The notes: generated by a model not told the origin, from the sequence alone. Shown: positions 27,144-34,136, counted from the stretch's first letter. The stretch: 64,000 nt of DNA from Streptomyces tsukubensis (GCF_009296025.1 NZ_CP045178.1:4588001-4652000); one strand, 5' to 3'. Numbers and translations: made by a program.

Positions 27144-27235
27144 CGAGGGCCCGGTGAACGGTCGGCACACGAAAACGGCCGGCCCTCGAACGGCGCCCCT
27201 ACCGGGACAGCGCGATCGGTGGGCAAGATGGCCGT

Positions 27236-27619
27236 ATGAAGAAGCTGTCCGCACGCTCGGCCCGCACCGGCTCCGCCGGTTCGCTGCTCTCGTTGTGGTC
27301 TCAGGACTCGGTGTTGTCGATCGGCTCAGTGGGATCGGTGCTGTCCGTGGGATCCGTCGGGTCGGCCTTGTCGGTCGGCTCGATCGGAAGTGCCCTGTCG
27401 GCAGGCTCGATCGGGTCCTCCCTGTCACTGATCTCAACCGGGTCGTGGCTGAGCACAGGATCGGTGTTCTCCGCGCAGTCGCGGTGGTCGGTACTGTCCT
27501 GGCGCTCCTCCCGCGGCTTCCTGGCCGTGGGAGCGGTCGGGGCGGCGACCGGATGCGCCCTGCTGATGGCTCAGTCGATGCTCAGTGCGGCACGTGCCGG
27601 CCGCGTCACTCCGCGGTAG
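27236..27619 (+). CDS. Membrane-anchored protein with Ser at every third residue
   Basis: A 127-aa protein of unknown function. From residue 13 to 91 every third residue is serine: 27 consecutive x-x-S triplets, with a higher order of nine residues (xLS-xGS-xGS). Serine codons vary (tcg, tcc, tca, agt, agc), so the pattern is kept at the protein level rather than produced by a fresh DNA repeat. Aromatic residues punctuate it (W21, W71, W84, W89). A single TM helix spans about 94-116 (GFLAVGAVGAATGCALL), then a short Arg-containing tail. There is no signal peptide, so the repeat probably precedes a tail-anchor-like helix. Period-three Ser/Gly patterns suit a beta-solenoid or polyproline-type bundle. 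It lies 185 bp after the HelD-like gene; no known family recognised. Confidence 0.75.
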   Translation: MKKLSARSARTGSAGSLLSLWSQDSVLSIGSVGSVLSVGSVGSALSVGSIGSALSAGSIGSSLSLISTGSWLSTGSVFSAQSRWSVLSWRSSRGFLAVGAVGAATGCALLMAQSMLSAARAGRVTPR

Positions 27620-27759
27620 GTATTTCTATCAGCACCTTTCCGGGGAGGTCTTCCTCTCCTGACTACGGCCTCCGGCCCGGCGAGCCCGCACACACGACCC
27701 CCGCGGTATGCGCCGCTGTCTGCCGCCTACGAAACCCGGGCCCCGACAGAACCTCAGTA

Positions 27760-28164
27760 CTACAACACTGCGGAGGTCTTCGGCTTCACAGCTTGGTGGT
27801 TGCCGTTCACGGTCACCACGCAGATTCGGGAAGCCTCCCCGGGCCGCCACACCTCCAGTAGGAAGTCCGGCCGCGATCTCGCGCCGAGAGTCCCGGCCGG
27901 GTTGGTCCGCGCGAGGCCGGGAAGCAGGACGGTTTTCGCGTCGACGGTGCTGATCAGGCAGTCCGGATACCGTTCGCGAAGCGCCCGTTCCGCGGCACTT
28001 GCTCCGACGAGCAGAGCGGGAGGACCTCGCCGTCCTCGGGACCTTGCACTGCGCCTGAGTCGAGGAGCCAGCTCCGAGCCCGTCTCGCATGACAGCCCGA
28101 CAAGTTCGCGCGTCGGCCTGTCCGGTCGAGAGGCGACGCGCCTCTCCGCATAAGGAAGGCGGCC
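27760..28164 (-). pseudogene. 5'-truncated coding remnant of unknown family
   Basis: On the minus strand a frame is open from after a TGA (28165-28167) to a TAG (27760-27762), about 134 codons, with no ATG, GTG or TTG until very late. It reads like a real protein (segments LLVGASAAERALRERYPDC, TVLLPGLARTNPAGTLG and VVTVNGNHQAVKPKTS) with actinobacterial codon bias. The missing start and the terminator hairpin abutting its 5' side suggest that the front of the gene has been lost. I do not recognise the family. The alternative, a plus-strand ORF at 27800-28153, looks less protein-like. Confidence 0.4.
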
Positions 28165-28200
28165 TCAGCCGTCGGGCGGTGTAGTCCGGCGGCTGAGGCC
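28161..28200 (-). terminator. Rho-independent-like hairpin
   Basis: Perfect 11-bp arms GGCCTCAGCCG (28161-28171) and CGGCTGAGGCC (28190-28200). It starts 10 bp after the stop of the small membrane protein gene read on the minus strand and so probably terminates it. Confidence 0.75.
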
Positions 28201-28210
28201 CGTGTCGGTG

Positions 28211-28450
28211 TTACTTCCGGGGGTGCATGTGGCTTCCGGCGGTGATGAGGGCGCTGCCTGTTTCCTCATGTTTGGTTAGGAAGAGGACTGTGCCCGTGAT
28301 GTAGAGGACTACCGGCAGCCAGGCCGTGACCCGGGCGGCAGTGCTCTGTGTACGTGGACGTTCCGAAGGGGCCTCGTCCTGTGAGCGGGCCTCGGGCGTC
28401 GGCGTGCTGTGTGGCTGCGAATCATCCGAACGAGATGGTGTCGTGGACAT
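28211..28450 (-). CDS. Small single-TM membrane protein
   Basis: A 79-aa protein of unknown function. The first 45 residues are polar (Ser, Thr, Pro, Glu, Asp, Arg) and would be cytosolic. A single TM helix follows (VTAWLPVVLYITGTVLFL, about 48-65), then a short tail containing HEETGSALITAGSHMH. The ATG at 28450 has GAAGG eight bases upstream on the minus strand; longer in-frame extension to 28582 is not needed. It ends at a good terminator hairpin, so it is a monocistronic unit. It lies in the host DNA just outside the tRNA-Pro integrated element. Confidence 0.65.
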   Translation of the reverse strand: MSTTPSRSDDSQPHSTPTPEARSQDEAPSERPRTQSTAARVTAWLPVVLYITGTVLFLTKHEETGSALITAGSHMHPRK

Positions 28451-28768
28451 GTCAAGCCTTCGCTTTTGTGCGTGCCGCAGCACGCGGTGGTTGATGGAAG
28501 GCACTTTGACCCGGCTGGGGGTTAGCCGCGCAAGCCCGCTGCTCCCGTCCGGTAGCGCCCCCGAACGCGCAGGAGACTGCACCGTGCGGCGCGCGATCCG
28601 AGGCTTCGCGAATCTCTTGCCTGCTGTCGCGAAGCCCGCGAATCATGTCCGGCGCGCCATCACACAGCACGTCACGCGCTCGCCTGCGAAGCCACCCGCT
28701 GTGGACTCTGGGGGCAGCATTCCGAAGTCGGCTCCCATGCGGCTCCCAGAATGGCCGCATAACACGAA
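28451..28768. other. Gap outside the left end of the integrated element
   Basis: About 318 bp with no gene I can support. A minus-strand frame (28452-28781) is open, but its product is Arg-rich and unconvincing. The region carries TTCGCG-rich imperfect inverted repeats near 28600-28640. Confidence 0.4.
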
Positions 28769-28804
28769 TCAGGCCCGGCACTGATCTCTCAGTACCGGGC
28801 CTGA
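28769..28804 (-). terminator. Original tRNA-Pro terminator, left behind by integration
   Basis: Arms 28769-28784 and 28789-28804 (16 bp, one mismatch) with loop TCTC. The displaced tRNA 3' half starts 14 bp to the right. In the uninterrupted chromosome this would lie directly downstream of the minus-strand tRNA-Pro gene. Confidence 0.7.
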
Positions 28805-28817
28805 CCTGCTATTTCAG

Positions 28818-28862
28818 CTGTCGGGGTGGCGGGATTTGAACCCACGACCTCTTCGTCCCGAA
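28818..28862. repeat. Left attachment repeat (tRNA-Pro 3' half)
   Basis: 45 bp identical to 34696-34740. It contains the anticodon loop, anticodon 3' stem, T arm and acceptor 3' strand of tRNA-Pro on the minus strand. It lacks the 5' half and so is not a functional tRNA. Confidence 0.95.
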
Positions 28863-28960
28863 GCAACTTGGGCGGACGGTCCGCCTTGGGCCGGTGTGCA
28901 CCTCACCTGCTGGGATGGTTCGCAGGCGTTCGCGGTTGTCTGCTGCTGTCCGTCGGCGTT

Positions 28961-28981
28961 GTCACGCAGTTAAACACGCAC
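28961..28981. repeat. Subterminal 21-bp repeat shared by both element ends
   Basis: GTCACGCAGTTAAACACGCA plus C here matches 34621-34641 (GTCACGCACTTAGACACGCA plus C) at 19 of 21 positions in the same orientation. The copies lie 99 and 55 bp inside the attachment repeats. They could be integrase arm sites or traces of an earlier attachment site. Confidence 0.7.
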
Positions 28982-29079
28982 CTCTATGGCGCTGTCCGCA
29001 CTACGCGGGGGAGGGGCGCTCCGGCCTTGGCCGTGACGGTGCCAATCCGGAAGTCCCAACAGCACTCGCGTCGCAACTG

Positions 29080-29835
29080 CTACCGGTCGATGGGGATCTC
29101 GTAGACGATCTCGCAGAGGGCGGCGGGGATGACGATGTCGGCTGTTTCCACGGGTTGCCCCTGGTCGCTGTAGTAGGTCCGCCGGATGTGTGTGACGAGG
29201 CTGGCTTTCTGGATGCCGAGGAGTGACGCCTCCTGGGCGTTGGCCTGCCGGGGCTCCGGCTGTTCCACGGCGTGGCTGACGGTGATGCCGATCTCGGCCA
29301 TGCGGTTCACGACGCCCGACCCGGCGTACGGTCCTCCCTCGGGAAGGACGATGAGGGTGCCACCGGTGAGGCCGTACGGCTCCCAGCTCGTGGAGAGTTG
29401 CACCGGCTTGCCGTCGGCAAGGAACTCGTACAGGGTCCGGACGCACAGGTCGCCTTCGGCGATACCGAGGCGCGACGCGATCTCAGCCGGTGCCGGCATC
29501 TTCGCTTCGGTCCGGCTCTCCCAATCCCCCTGCTTGCCCGCGGCCTTCATGTCCTCGCGGAACGGCGAGCCGCCGGGCTGCTCGCGCGCCGACGACCGGA
29601 CCACTCGTACGCGCTGTCGTGGCGCCGCGACGTACGTACCGGAACCGGCGCGCCCCTCCAGCACTCCCTGGGAGATCAGTAGCTCCTGAGCCCGGCGGAC
29701 CACGTTCTCTCCCACGCCGCCCTCTTGTGCGATCTGGGCTCGCGAGGGCAGCCGCTCTCCCGGCGTCCACTCGTGCTCCGTGATCCGTCGCCGAAGCTCG
29801 TCAGCGATGCGGAGGTAAGGCGGCTGCTCAGGCAT
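29080..29835 (-). CDS. GntR-family repressor, KorSA-like
   Basis: A 251-aa transcriptional regulator with an N-terminal winged helix (residues 1-75: LRIADELRRRI, LPSRAQIAQEGGVGENVVRRAQELL, GSGTYV) and a C-terminal UTRA-type effector domain (about 95-245). In pSAM2 the GntR protein KorSA represses the activator of replication and transfer genes, and this protein has the same place in the element. It is divergent from the 29915 gene, with AGT-N2-ACT palindromes between them that could be its own operators. No Shine-Dalgarno is visible before the ATG at 29835, so translation may be leaderless. Codon use resembles the host more than the 32-34 kb cargo does. Confidence 0.88.
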   Translation of the reverse strand: MPEQPPYLRIADELRRRITEHEWTPGERLPSRAQIAQEGGVGENVVRRAQELLISQGVLEGRAGSGTYVAAPRQRVRVVRSSAREQPGGSPFREDMKAAGKQGDWESRTEAKMPAPAEIASRLGIAEGDLCVRTLYEFLADGKPVQLSTSWEPYGLTGGTLIVLPEGGPYAGSGVVNRMAEIGITVSHAVEQPEPRQANAQEASLLGIQKASLVTHIRRTYYSDQGQPVETADIVIPAALCEIVYEIPIDR

Positions 29836-29845
29836 GTAGAAAAGT

Positions 29846-29875
29846 TAGTCCACTAGCCCTAATCTAGTTAACTAG
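29846..29875. promoter_or_regulatory. Paired GntR-operator-like palindromes
   Basis: A perfect 12-bp palindrome CTAGTTAACTAG (29864-29875) and a second AGT-N2-ACT site (TAGTCCACTA, 29846-29855) lie 10 to 40 bp upstream of the repressor start, in the divergent promoter region. Spacing and symmetry fit autoregulation by the GntR protein. This is inferred, not known. Confidence 0.6.
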
Positions 29876-29914
29876 CTTCACTCAAGGTGACCGGTTGATG
29901 ACGGGGGCTGTTCT

Positions 29915-30193
29915 GTGCCTACTTCGGGAGTGAGCGCCGGAGACATCGCGGCCCGGTTATCCGCCCTCGGGCTCACCCCGCATGTGGAGCGACATGCGTC
30001 CTTCACGTCGATCAAAGCGGAGGTCCCGGCGTCGTACCCCGCCGAGTCGTGGCGGGGTGCCTTGGAAGCACTGGCGAAGGCCCACCGATTCGGGCTCCGC
30101 ACCGACAGCTCGTACGGCAGCACCTTATGGGCCGCCGTACGCACAACGGCCCCCGCGACGGGCGATGTCCGGGGGCCTGGCCATCAGCGATAG
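29915..30193 (+). CDS. Small conserved-type AICE protein, bldA-dependent codons
   Basis: A 92-aa protein of unknown function. The GTG at 29915 follows ACGGGGGCTG. The sequence (GDIAARLSALGLTPHVERHASFTSIKAEVPASY, counted as two short segments here) has a compact alpha/beta look, with a helix, an edge strand with H-x-S-F-T-S, and SWRGALEALAKAHRFGLRTDS. It contains two in-frame TTA codons (29957 and 30125), extremely rare in Streptomyces and read by the bldA tRNA, so its expression may be limited to late growth. It is transcribed away from the GntR repressor and stops one base before the RBS of the next small ORF. Confidence 0.65.
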   Translation: MPTSGVSAGDIAARLSALGLTPHVERHASFTSIKAEVPASYPAESWRGALEALAKAHRFGLRTDSSYGSTLWAAVRTTAPATGDVRGPGHQR

Positions 30194-30205
30194 GAGCTGA
30201 TCAGC

Positions 30206-30319
30206 GTGTCCAACCGTATCCGCCCTACCCTCTCGCACACCGATGCCTCTGGCGTCCGGATGAGCGAGCGCCACCGCCTCGCGATGCGCAGGGAACCCAT
30301 GACGATGGAAGCCTTCTGA
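30206..30319 (+). CDS. 37-aa small protein
   Basis: Too short for most gene callers. The GTG at 30206 follows an AGGAG (30192-30196). It encodes 37 residues rich in Arg and Met (MSNRIRPTLSHTD at the start, RRREPMTMEAF-like end). The spacing after the 29915 gene (12 bp) fits an operon. The TGA overlaps an ATG that opens a long frame, which I do not accept as a gene. Function unknown; the RBS is the main support. Confidence 0.45.
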   Translation: MSNRIRPTLSHTDASGVRMSERHRLAMRREPMTMEAF

Positions 30320-30517
30320 TGCCTCCTCGCCAGCAACCAGGTGTGACACGCGTGACGGTCGTCAACTACAGGTCGAGTGCATGTCTGATTGGTACGCACC
30401 GTGAGCGTGAGCAATCCTCCGCCGCTGCGGCACCGGTCGGAGTCCCTGTGGTCTACGAGTCGTGCGGATGCCCCTGCCACGGGGGGTTGATCGCGTCAGC
30501 CGGACGGAGGCGGCCCA

Positions 30518-30742
30518 ATGAAGGCTCCGGTGCCGAACCCGGCGATGGCTTGCCCCATCGTGATCACCTCCCTCGACGTGCTGCGCGGGGACGTCATCCT
30601 GATAGGCGGACAACCGTGCCGCGTCACGGACCTCTTTCAGCTCCCCGGCGGGGGAAAGCACCTGCGCTTCGAGTCAGGCGAAACGCTCACCATGCAGGCC
30701 CGGACGGCACTCGTGGCCCTACGCGTGCAGAGAAAGGGGTGA
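30518..30742 (+). CDS. 74-aa conserved small protein (KOW/SH3-like)
   Basis: A 74-aa protein of unknown function, of a type I associate with Streptomyces GntR neighbourhoods and AICE-like islands. The ATG at 30518 follows GGAGG. The core DVLRGDVILIGGQPCRVTDLF, then FESGETLTMQART, looks like a small beta-barrel resembling EF-P/KOW-type N-terminal domains, with a GGQPCRV turn. It ends 8 bp before the GntR gene at 30751, suggesting co-transcription. There is no catalytic motif. Family assignment is from pattern recall only. Confidence 0.65.
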   Translation: MKAPVPNPAMACPIVITSLDVLRGDVILIGGQPCRVTDLFQLPGGGKHLRFESGETLTMQARTALVALRVQRKG

Positions 30743-30750
30743 CGCGGTCC

Positions 30751-31482
30751 ATGCCCTCCCGCCGCCAAGTCATCGCGGACGACATCCGCGATCAGATCTC
30801 AGCCGGCAAGTTCAAGACCGGGGAACGTCTCCCTTCCGAGGCGCAACTCGCCTTCCGATACGTCGTCAGCACACCAACGCTGCGGAGCGCCCTCGCCGTC
30901 CTCCAGGGCGAAGGCCTCGTAGAGAAGATCCACGGCAAGGGCAACTATGTCCGCTACCCGCGGCGCAGGATCACGTACGTCGGCGGCGGCGGTACCTGCG
31001 CCGAAGCGGCCGCGGTTGTTTCACATCTGCGCGTCACCGTCCGCACCACCCAGCTCCGAGCCCACGGACATCTGGTCGGCCTACTGGGGGTGGCTGCGCG
31101 TAGTCCGCTGACGGAATTCCTCTGCATCAGCCACGAGGGGGAGTCGCCGCACGGCCTGGCGCGTGTTTACGTGCCCCGCGACCTCGCGCCGGACGACGTG
31201 CCCGAAGGATTGCCCTTCGGCAAGAGCCTGGGGGTGGTGTTGGCAGAGCTCCGGCCACCACTGGCAGAGGTCCAGGAGAGGGTCACCGCACGCCCTGCGA
31301 CGGCAGAGGAAGCGGTACTCCTCCGCATCAGCAGGGCCCTGGCCGTACTCGCCATCACACGCGTGGCGATCGACAACACGGGACGAGTCGTCGAGGCGGC
31401 GTTCGTAGTACTCCCCGGCGACCGCGCCGATGCCTTATTCATCACGCGCCACGTGACCGACGAGAAGGACAAGAAACGATGA
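30751..31482 (+). CDS. GntR-family transcriptional regulator with UTRA-like domain
   Basis: 243 aa. The N-terminal winged helix is clear (RRQVIADDIRDQISAGKF, GERLPSEAQLAFRYVVSTPTLRSALAVLQGEGLV, GKGNYVRYP). The C-terminal half (about 85-235) has the UTRA-type strand pattern (ARVYVPRDLAPDD; LRISRALAVLAITRVAIDN; AAFVVLPGDRADALF). The ATG at 30751 is preferred; a GTG at 30739 is possible. One in-frame TTA codon at 31435 links it to bldA. It is the second GntR gene in the element. The stop overlaps the next start (ATGA), so it is coupled to the 31479 gene. Ligand unknown. Confidence 0.85.
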   Translation: MPSRRQVIADDIRDQISAGKFKTGERLPSEAQLAFRYVVSTPTLRSALAVLQGEGLVEKIHGKGNYVRYPRRRITYVGGGGTCAEAAAVVSHLRVTVRTTQLRAHGHLVGLLGVAARSPLTEFLCISHEGESPHGLARVYVPRDLAPDDVPEGLPFGKSLGVVLAELRPPLAEVQERVTARPATAEEAVLLRISRALAVLAITRVAIDNTGRVVEAAFVVLPGDRADALFITRHVTDEKDKKR

Positions 31483-31763
31483 CATCCCACGACGAGCTAC
31501 GGCTGCTCCCGTGGTCGGGGCCGGACGGCAAGCCCTGCTACTTGAGTACGGGAGAGAGCGGCGGCTATCTGTCACGGCTGGCCGACAACATCGAATCCGT
31601 GCAACTGGGCCTGGCGAACGATTTCCTGGAGCACGCTCTCGGCGTACTCAGTGACAGACAAGCAGGGCCAGACGGTCTGCGCGTCCTGGCGATGGACATG
31701 TCGGGGAGGTTGCGGGACGTGCTTCGTGTGGCGGTCAGCCGTGGTCATCGCTTGCCGAGTTAG
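31479..31763 (+). CDS. 94-aa protein coupled to the GntR gene
   Basis: Unknown function. The ATG at 31479 overlaps the GntR stop. The sequence starts with a polar strand-rich part (LRLLPWSGPDGKPCYLSTG) and continues as two helices (LSRLADNIESVQLGLANDFLEHALGVL; LRVLAMDMSGRLRDVLRVAV). I associate similar proteins with GntR genes in Streptomyces. It ends 9 bp before a terminator hairpin, closing the operon that may start at 29915. No membrane segment or known motif. Confidence 0.7.
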   Translation: MTSHDELRLLPWSGPDGKPCYLSTGESGGYLSRLADNIESVQLGLANDFLEHALGVLSDRQAGPDGLRVLAMDMSGRLRDVLRVAVSRGHRLPS

Positions 31764-31771
31764 CAACAGGT

Positions 31772-31805
31772 CCATGGTGGGGGGCCTTAAGCCCCTCCAC
31801 CATCG
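31772..31805 (+). terminator. Terminator hairpin closing the GntR operon
   Basis: Near-palindrome CCATGGTGGGGGGCCTT / AAGCCCCTCCACCATCG around a short TAA-type centre, followed by GATTCTTCCTTC. It is 9 bp after the 31763 stop. Confidence 0.7.
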
Positions 31806-32065
31806 ATTCTTCCTTCGGGGCACCAGCCCGCATGCGCAACGATCGCGGGTCGGCGAGCTTTTGGTCCGTAGCTCTAGCCGGATCGGTCAGCGGTGGTCGT
31901 ACCGGCCACTACGAGGTCTCAGAGGGGCGGGATCAGCCGCAGACGGGCGTGGAGGTTGCGGTACTTGCCTGCTGTACGGCTACGTCCGGGCCCTCACGGG
32001 TCACCGTTGTCTGCCCTGACTGTTGCTCGTTGACGCCGCCACCCTTAACGAACTAATGTTCGATC

Positions 32066-32126
32066 TTGGCGGGTTCCAAAAAACGGCCCTCTCGTGAGGT
32101 AAGATTTTTAGAACCTATCTAGGAGG
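32066..32126 (+). promoter_or_regulatory. Promoter and strong RBS of the cargo operon
   Basis: In the 31806-32130 gap, which has no supported gene, the base composition turns AT-rich at about 32050. A TAAGAT -10-like hexamer (32100-32105) follows the run CCAAAAAACGG. No good -35 is seen at standard spacing (TTCCAA at 32074 is 20 bp away). A consensus AGGAGG (32121-32126) precedes the ATG at 32131. Confidence 0.5.
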
Positions 32127-32130
32127 TCGT

Positions 32131-32790
32131 ATGGAACCCGTGTGCCATTTCGGCATCAGCGCCGTCCAGCGCCTTGGGGAGTTGGATCTGACAACCCTGG
32201 CCCTCCACAAGGCCCTATCTGGCGGGTCGGCAGACGCGCGCATGTGCACCGAGATGGACGCACCCGGCATGGCCGGGTACGCCTTCTGGTCGCGATCCAA
32301 TCGAGCGCTTCGCGAGCATTTGGCACGGGAGGGCTGGACTTACACCAATTCCCAGTCGATTCTGCGGACCATCCACCCATCCGGGGCCTTCGCGATCACC
32401 GCCGTGAGCGGCTCGGGTAGTGTGGGAGACGAGAACGCCGACTTTTCGGGAGCCGTTCGCACGAAAAACCCTAAAGGATCAGCTATCGCCAAGCTGGTCC
32501 AACGAAACCACGAACAGCTTCCTCTCTTCTCGATTGGGATGCCCCATAAAAGGGGTGAGGCAACTGACATCCCCACGTGGTTTCTGTTGTATAAGTCAAG
32601 CAAAGAAGGGTTGACCTTCGAGCTTTCCCTGCCCGTGGATATGCACGGAAAGAATGTCGACACATGGCGCGAGCGGATTATCTTGTCAGAAAACCCGTTC
32701 ACCGGCCCAGAGTTTGACATTAAGCGCCTTGATGAGGTGCCCAGCGTCGCGCCCGTCGAGGTCCCGGTAAAGTTCAAGGGAGCCCTGTAA
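32131..32790 (+). CDS. Unrecognised 219-aa protein, first gene of the ImmA/IrrE operon
   Basis: No family assigned. The ATG at 32131 follows AGGAGG. The protein is soluble, with no signal or TM segment. Segments that look structurally conserved: MAGYAFWSRSNRALREHL, WTYTNSQSILRTIHPSGAFAITAVSGSG, RTKNPKGSAIAKLVQRN, TWFLLYKSSKEGLTFELSLP and WRERIILSENP. The last 40 residues are Pro/Val-rich. The pattern of beta strands with a Trp/Phe/Leu/Tyr core suggests a mixed alpha/beta domain. It precedes an XRE-ImmA/IrrE gene by 26 bp with no terminator between, so the two form an operon. Base composition is clearly lower in GC than the flanking host genes, which points to recent acquisition. A toxin, effector or phage-sensor role is a hypothesis from the neighbour only. 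Confidence 0.75.
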   Translation: MEPVCHFGISAVQRLGELDLTTLALHKALSGGSADARMCTEMDAPGMAGYAFWSRSNRALREHLAREGWTYTNSQSILRTIHPSGAFAITAVSGSGSVGDENADFSGAVRTKNPKGSAIAKLVQRNHEQLPLFSIGMPHKRGEATDIPTWFLLYKSSKEGLTFELSLPVDMHGKNVDTWRERIILSENPFTGPEFDIKRLDEVPSVAPVEVPVKFKGAL

Positions 32791-32816
32791 ATAACTACCT
32801 AACCCAGGAGAGAGTC

Positions 32817-33905
32817 ATGCTCACCGCTTCGCGATTGGTGCTAGCGCGAAAGAGGAGGCGCATGACTCTGTCCGGCTTGGCTAAGGAGTCAGGGATTTCA
32901 GTACGGAGCCTTACCGCCTTCGAAAACGGGCACAAGGTTCCGGCTCCGGAGACTATCGAAGCTCTTTCACTTGCTCTAGAGCTTCCAGTCGACTTCCTCA
33001 CCGCGCCGGACGTAGATGAGATTTCCACTGATTCTGTAAGCTTTCGAGCTCTTTCAAAGATGAGCGCCCTGGACAGGGACGCTGCTCGTGGCGCCGGCCG
33101 GATCGTCGTGGAAATTAATGACTGGATTGAAGATCGATTCGGCCTGCCAGAACCTAACGTTCCCACTCTCCCGCATCTAAGCCCAGAGGAAGCCGCCGAG
33201 CGCCTCCGCGCTCTCTGGGGCCTAGGAGAAGGCCCCATTCCGAATATGGTTCACCTGCTGGAGTCTCACGGGGTGCGCGTATTCTCTCTTGCTTCCGACT
33301 GCTCCTCAGTAGACGCTTTTTCCTTTCGCTGGAAGCGGACCCGCCCTTTCGTTGTTCTCAACCTAGAAAAAAGTGGGGAGCGCGGAAGGTTCGACGCAGC
33401 ACACGAATTGGGCCACCTGGTCATGCATTCTGAGCACAGAATCCCTCATGGAGTTGATGCAGAGCAGGAGGCGCAACAGTTTGCTTCCGCTTTCTTGATG
33501 CCTAAATCTGGCCTTCTAGCGCAACAGTTGTTCGGTGCCGATGCTCGAAGAATTCTCAGCGCTAAGCTAAAGTGGCAAGTTGCAGCAGTGGCGCTGGCCT
33601 ACCGACTTCGAGATCTCGACTTGCTGACTGACTGGAATTATCGGACCGCAGTCAAGCTTCTTTCGCAGATGGGATATCGCAGCGGAGAGCCCGGAGGGAT
33701 CACGCGTGAAAGTTCTCAGCTCTTGGGTAAAGTGTTTTCAGCTCTGCGATCAGAAGGAATTCCAGCATCAGTAATGGCTAAGGACATTAATCTGACCCTG
33801 GATGAATTGAATCTTCACGTCTTCGGGCTTGTCCCCACCGTTTTCGAAGGCGGCTACCGGTCGTCTGCGCCAGCGCGGCCAAATCTGCGTGTAGTAGGGG
33901 AATAG
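32817..33905 (+). CDS. XRE-ImmA/IrrE regulator-metallopeptidase
   Basis: A 362-aa fusion of an XRE helix-turn-helix (residues 1-62: RLVLARKRRRMTLSGLAKES, ISVRSLTAFENG) with a COG2856 ImmA/IrrE zinc peptidase (about 150-260). The zinc site is AAHELGHLVMH (HExxH) with a downstream third-ligand Glu in EQEAQQFASAFLMP. ImmA of ICEBs1 and IrrE of Deinococcus cleave a partner repressor to switch genes on. The fused form both binds DNA and carries the protease, and it occurs in toxin-antitoxin and defence islands. The C-terminal 100 residues are a helical region of unknown role. RBS AGGAGAG lies before the ATG at 32817. GC is low for this genome (26 of 60 bases at 33721-33780 by my count). Confidence 0.88.
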   Translation: MLTASRLVLARKRRRMTLSGLAKESGISVRSLTAFENGHKVPAPETIEALSLALELPVDFLTAPDVDEISTDSVSFRALSKMSALDRDAARGAGRIVVEINDWIEDRFGLPEPNVPTLPHLSPEEAAERLRALWGLGEGPIPNMVHLLESHGVRVFSLASDCSSVDAFSFRWKRTRPFVVLNLEKSGERGRFDAAHELGHLVMHSEHRIPHGVDAEQEAQQFASAFLMPKSGLLAQQLFGADARRILSAKLKWQVAAVALAYRLRDLDLLTDWNYRTAVKLLSQMGYRSGEPGGITRESSQLLGKVFSALRSEGIPASVMAKDINLTLDELNLHVFGLVPTVFEGGYRSSAPARPNLRVVGE

Positions 33906-33984
33906 TCTAAGGATCAGTATCCTGCCGCCATTTGCGATGCTTGCAGATGACTGCAGACCACTCAATCAACCCACCACTCGCCCT

Positions 33985-34136
33985 GGCTCCCATCCCGTCC
34001 GCCTTCGACCCACACACCGTGGAGCAGCCGCGGCCCAGGGCGTCAAGGTGGAGCGCGCCACTGTACGAACGACCTTGACGCCCTGGGCCGCGGCTGCTCG
34101 GCTCTGGCTGGGTCGGAGGCGGACGGGATGGGAGCC
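33985..34136. repeat. 152-bp imperfect palindrome
   Basis: Inner arms 34022-34049 and 34072-34099 are perfect 28-bp inverted repeats around a 22-nt centre. Outer arms 33985-34012 and 34109-34136 are 28 bp with one mismatch. Between them are unpaired 9-nt segments (34013-34021 and 34100-34108). It lies between the ImmA/IrrE gene and the integrase remnant in the 33906-34351 gap, which holds no gene. No obvious target-site duplication is seen. Confidence 0.95.

Noticed and set aside
27800..28153. 117-codon plus-strand ORF
   Set aside because: The minus-strand frame at 27760-28164 has better codon pattern and more protein-like sequence.
28826..29104. ORF starting MAGFEPTTSSS at the left end of the element
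   Set aside because: It is a translation of the tRNA-Pro 3' half on the wrong strand, a known artefact next to tRNA genes.
30319..30750. N-terminal extension of the second GntR protein from an ATG at 30319
   Set aside because: The extension overlaps the well-supported 30518 gene and turns Arg/Pro-rich. The winged helix starts normally at 30751.
31832..32056. 74-codon plus-strand ORF before the cargo operon
   Set aside because: There is no RBS, and the product (Gly/Ser/Cys-rich) shows no fold-like pattern. It may be a decayed gene, but nothing supports it.
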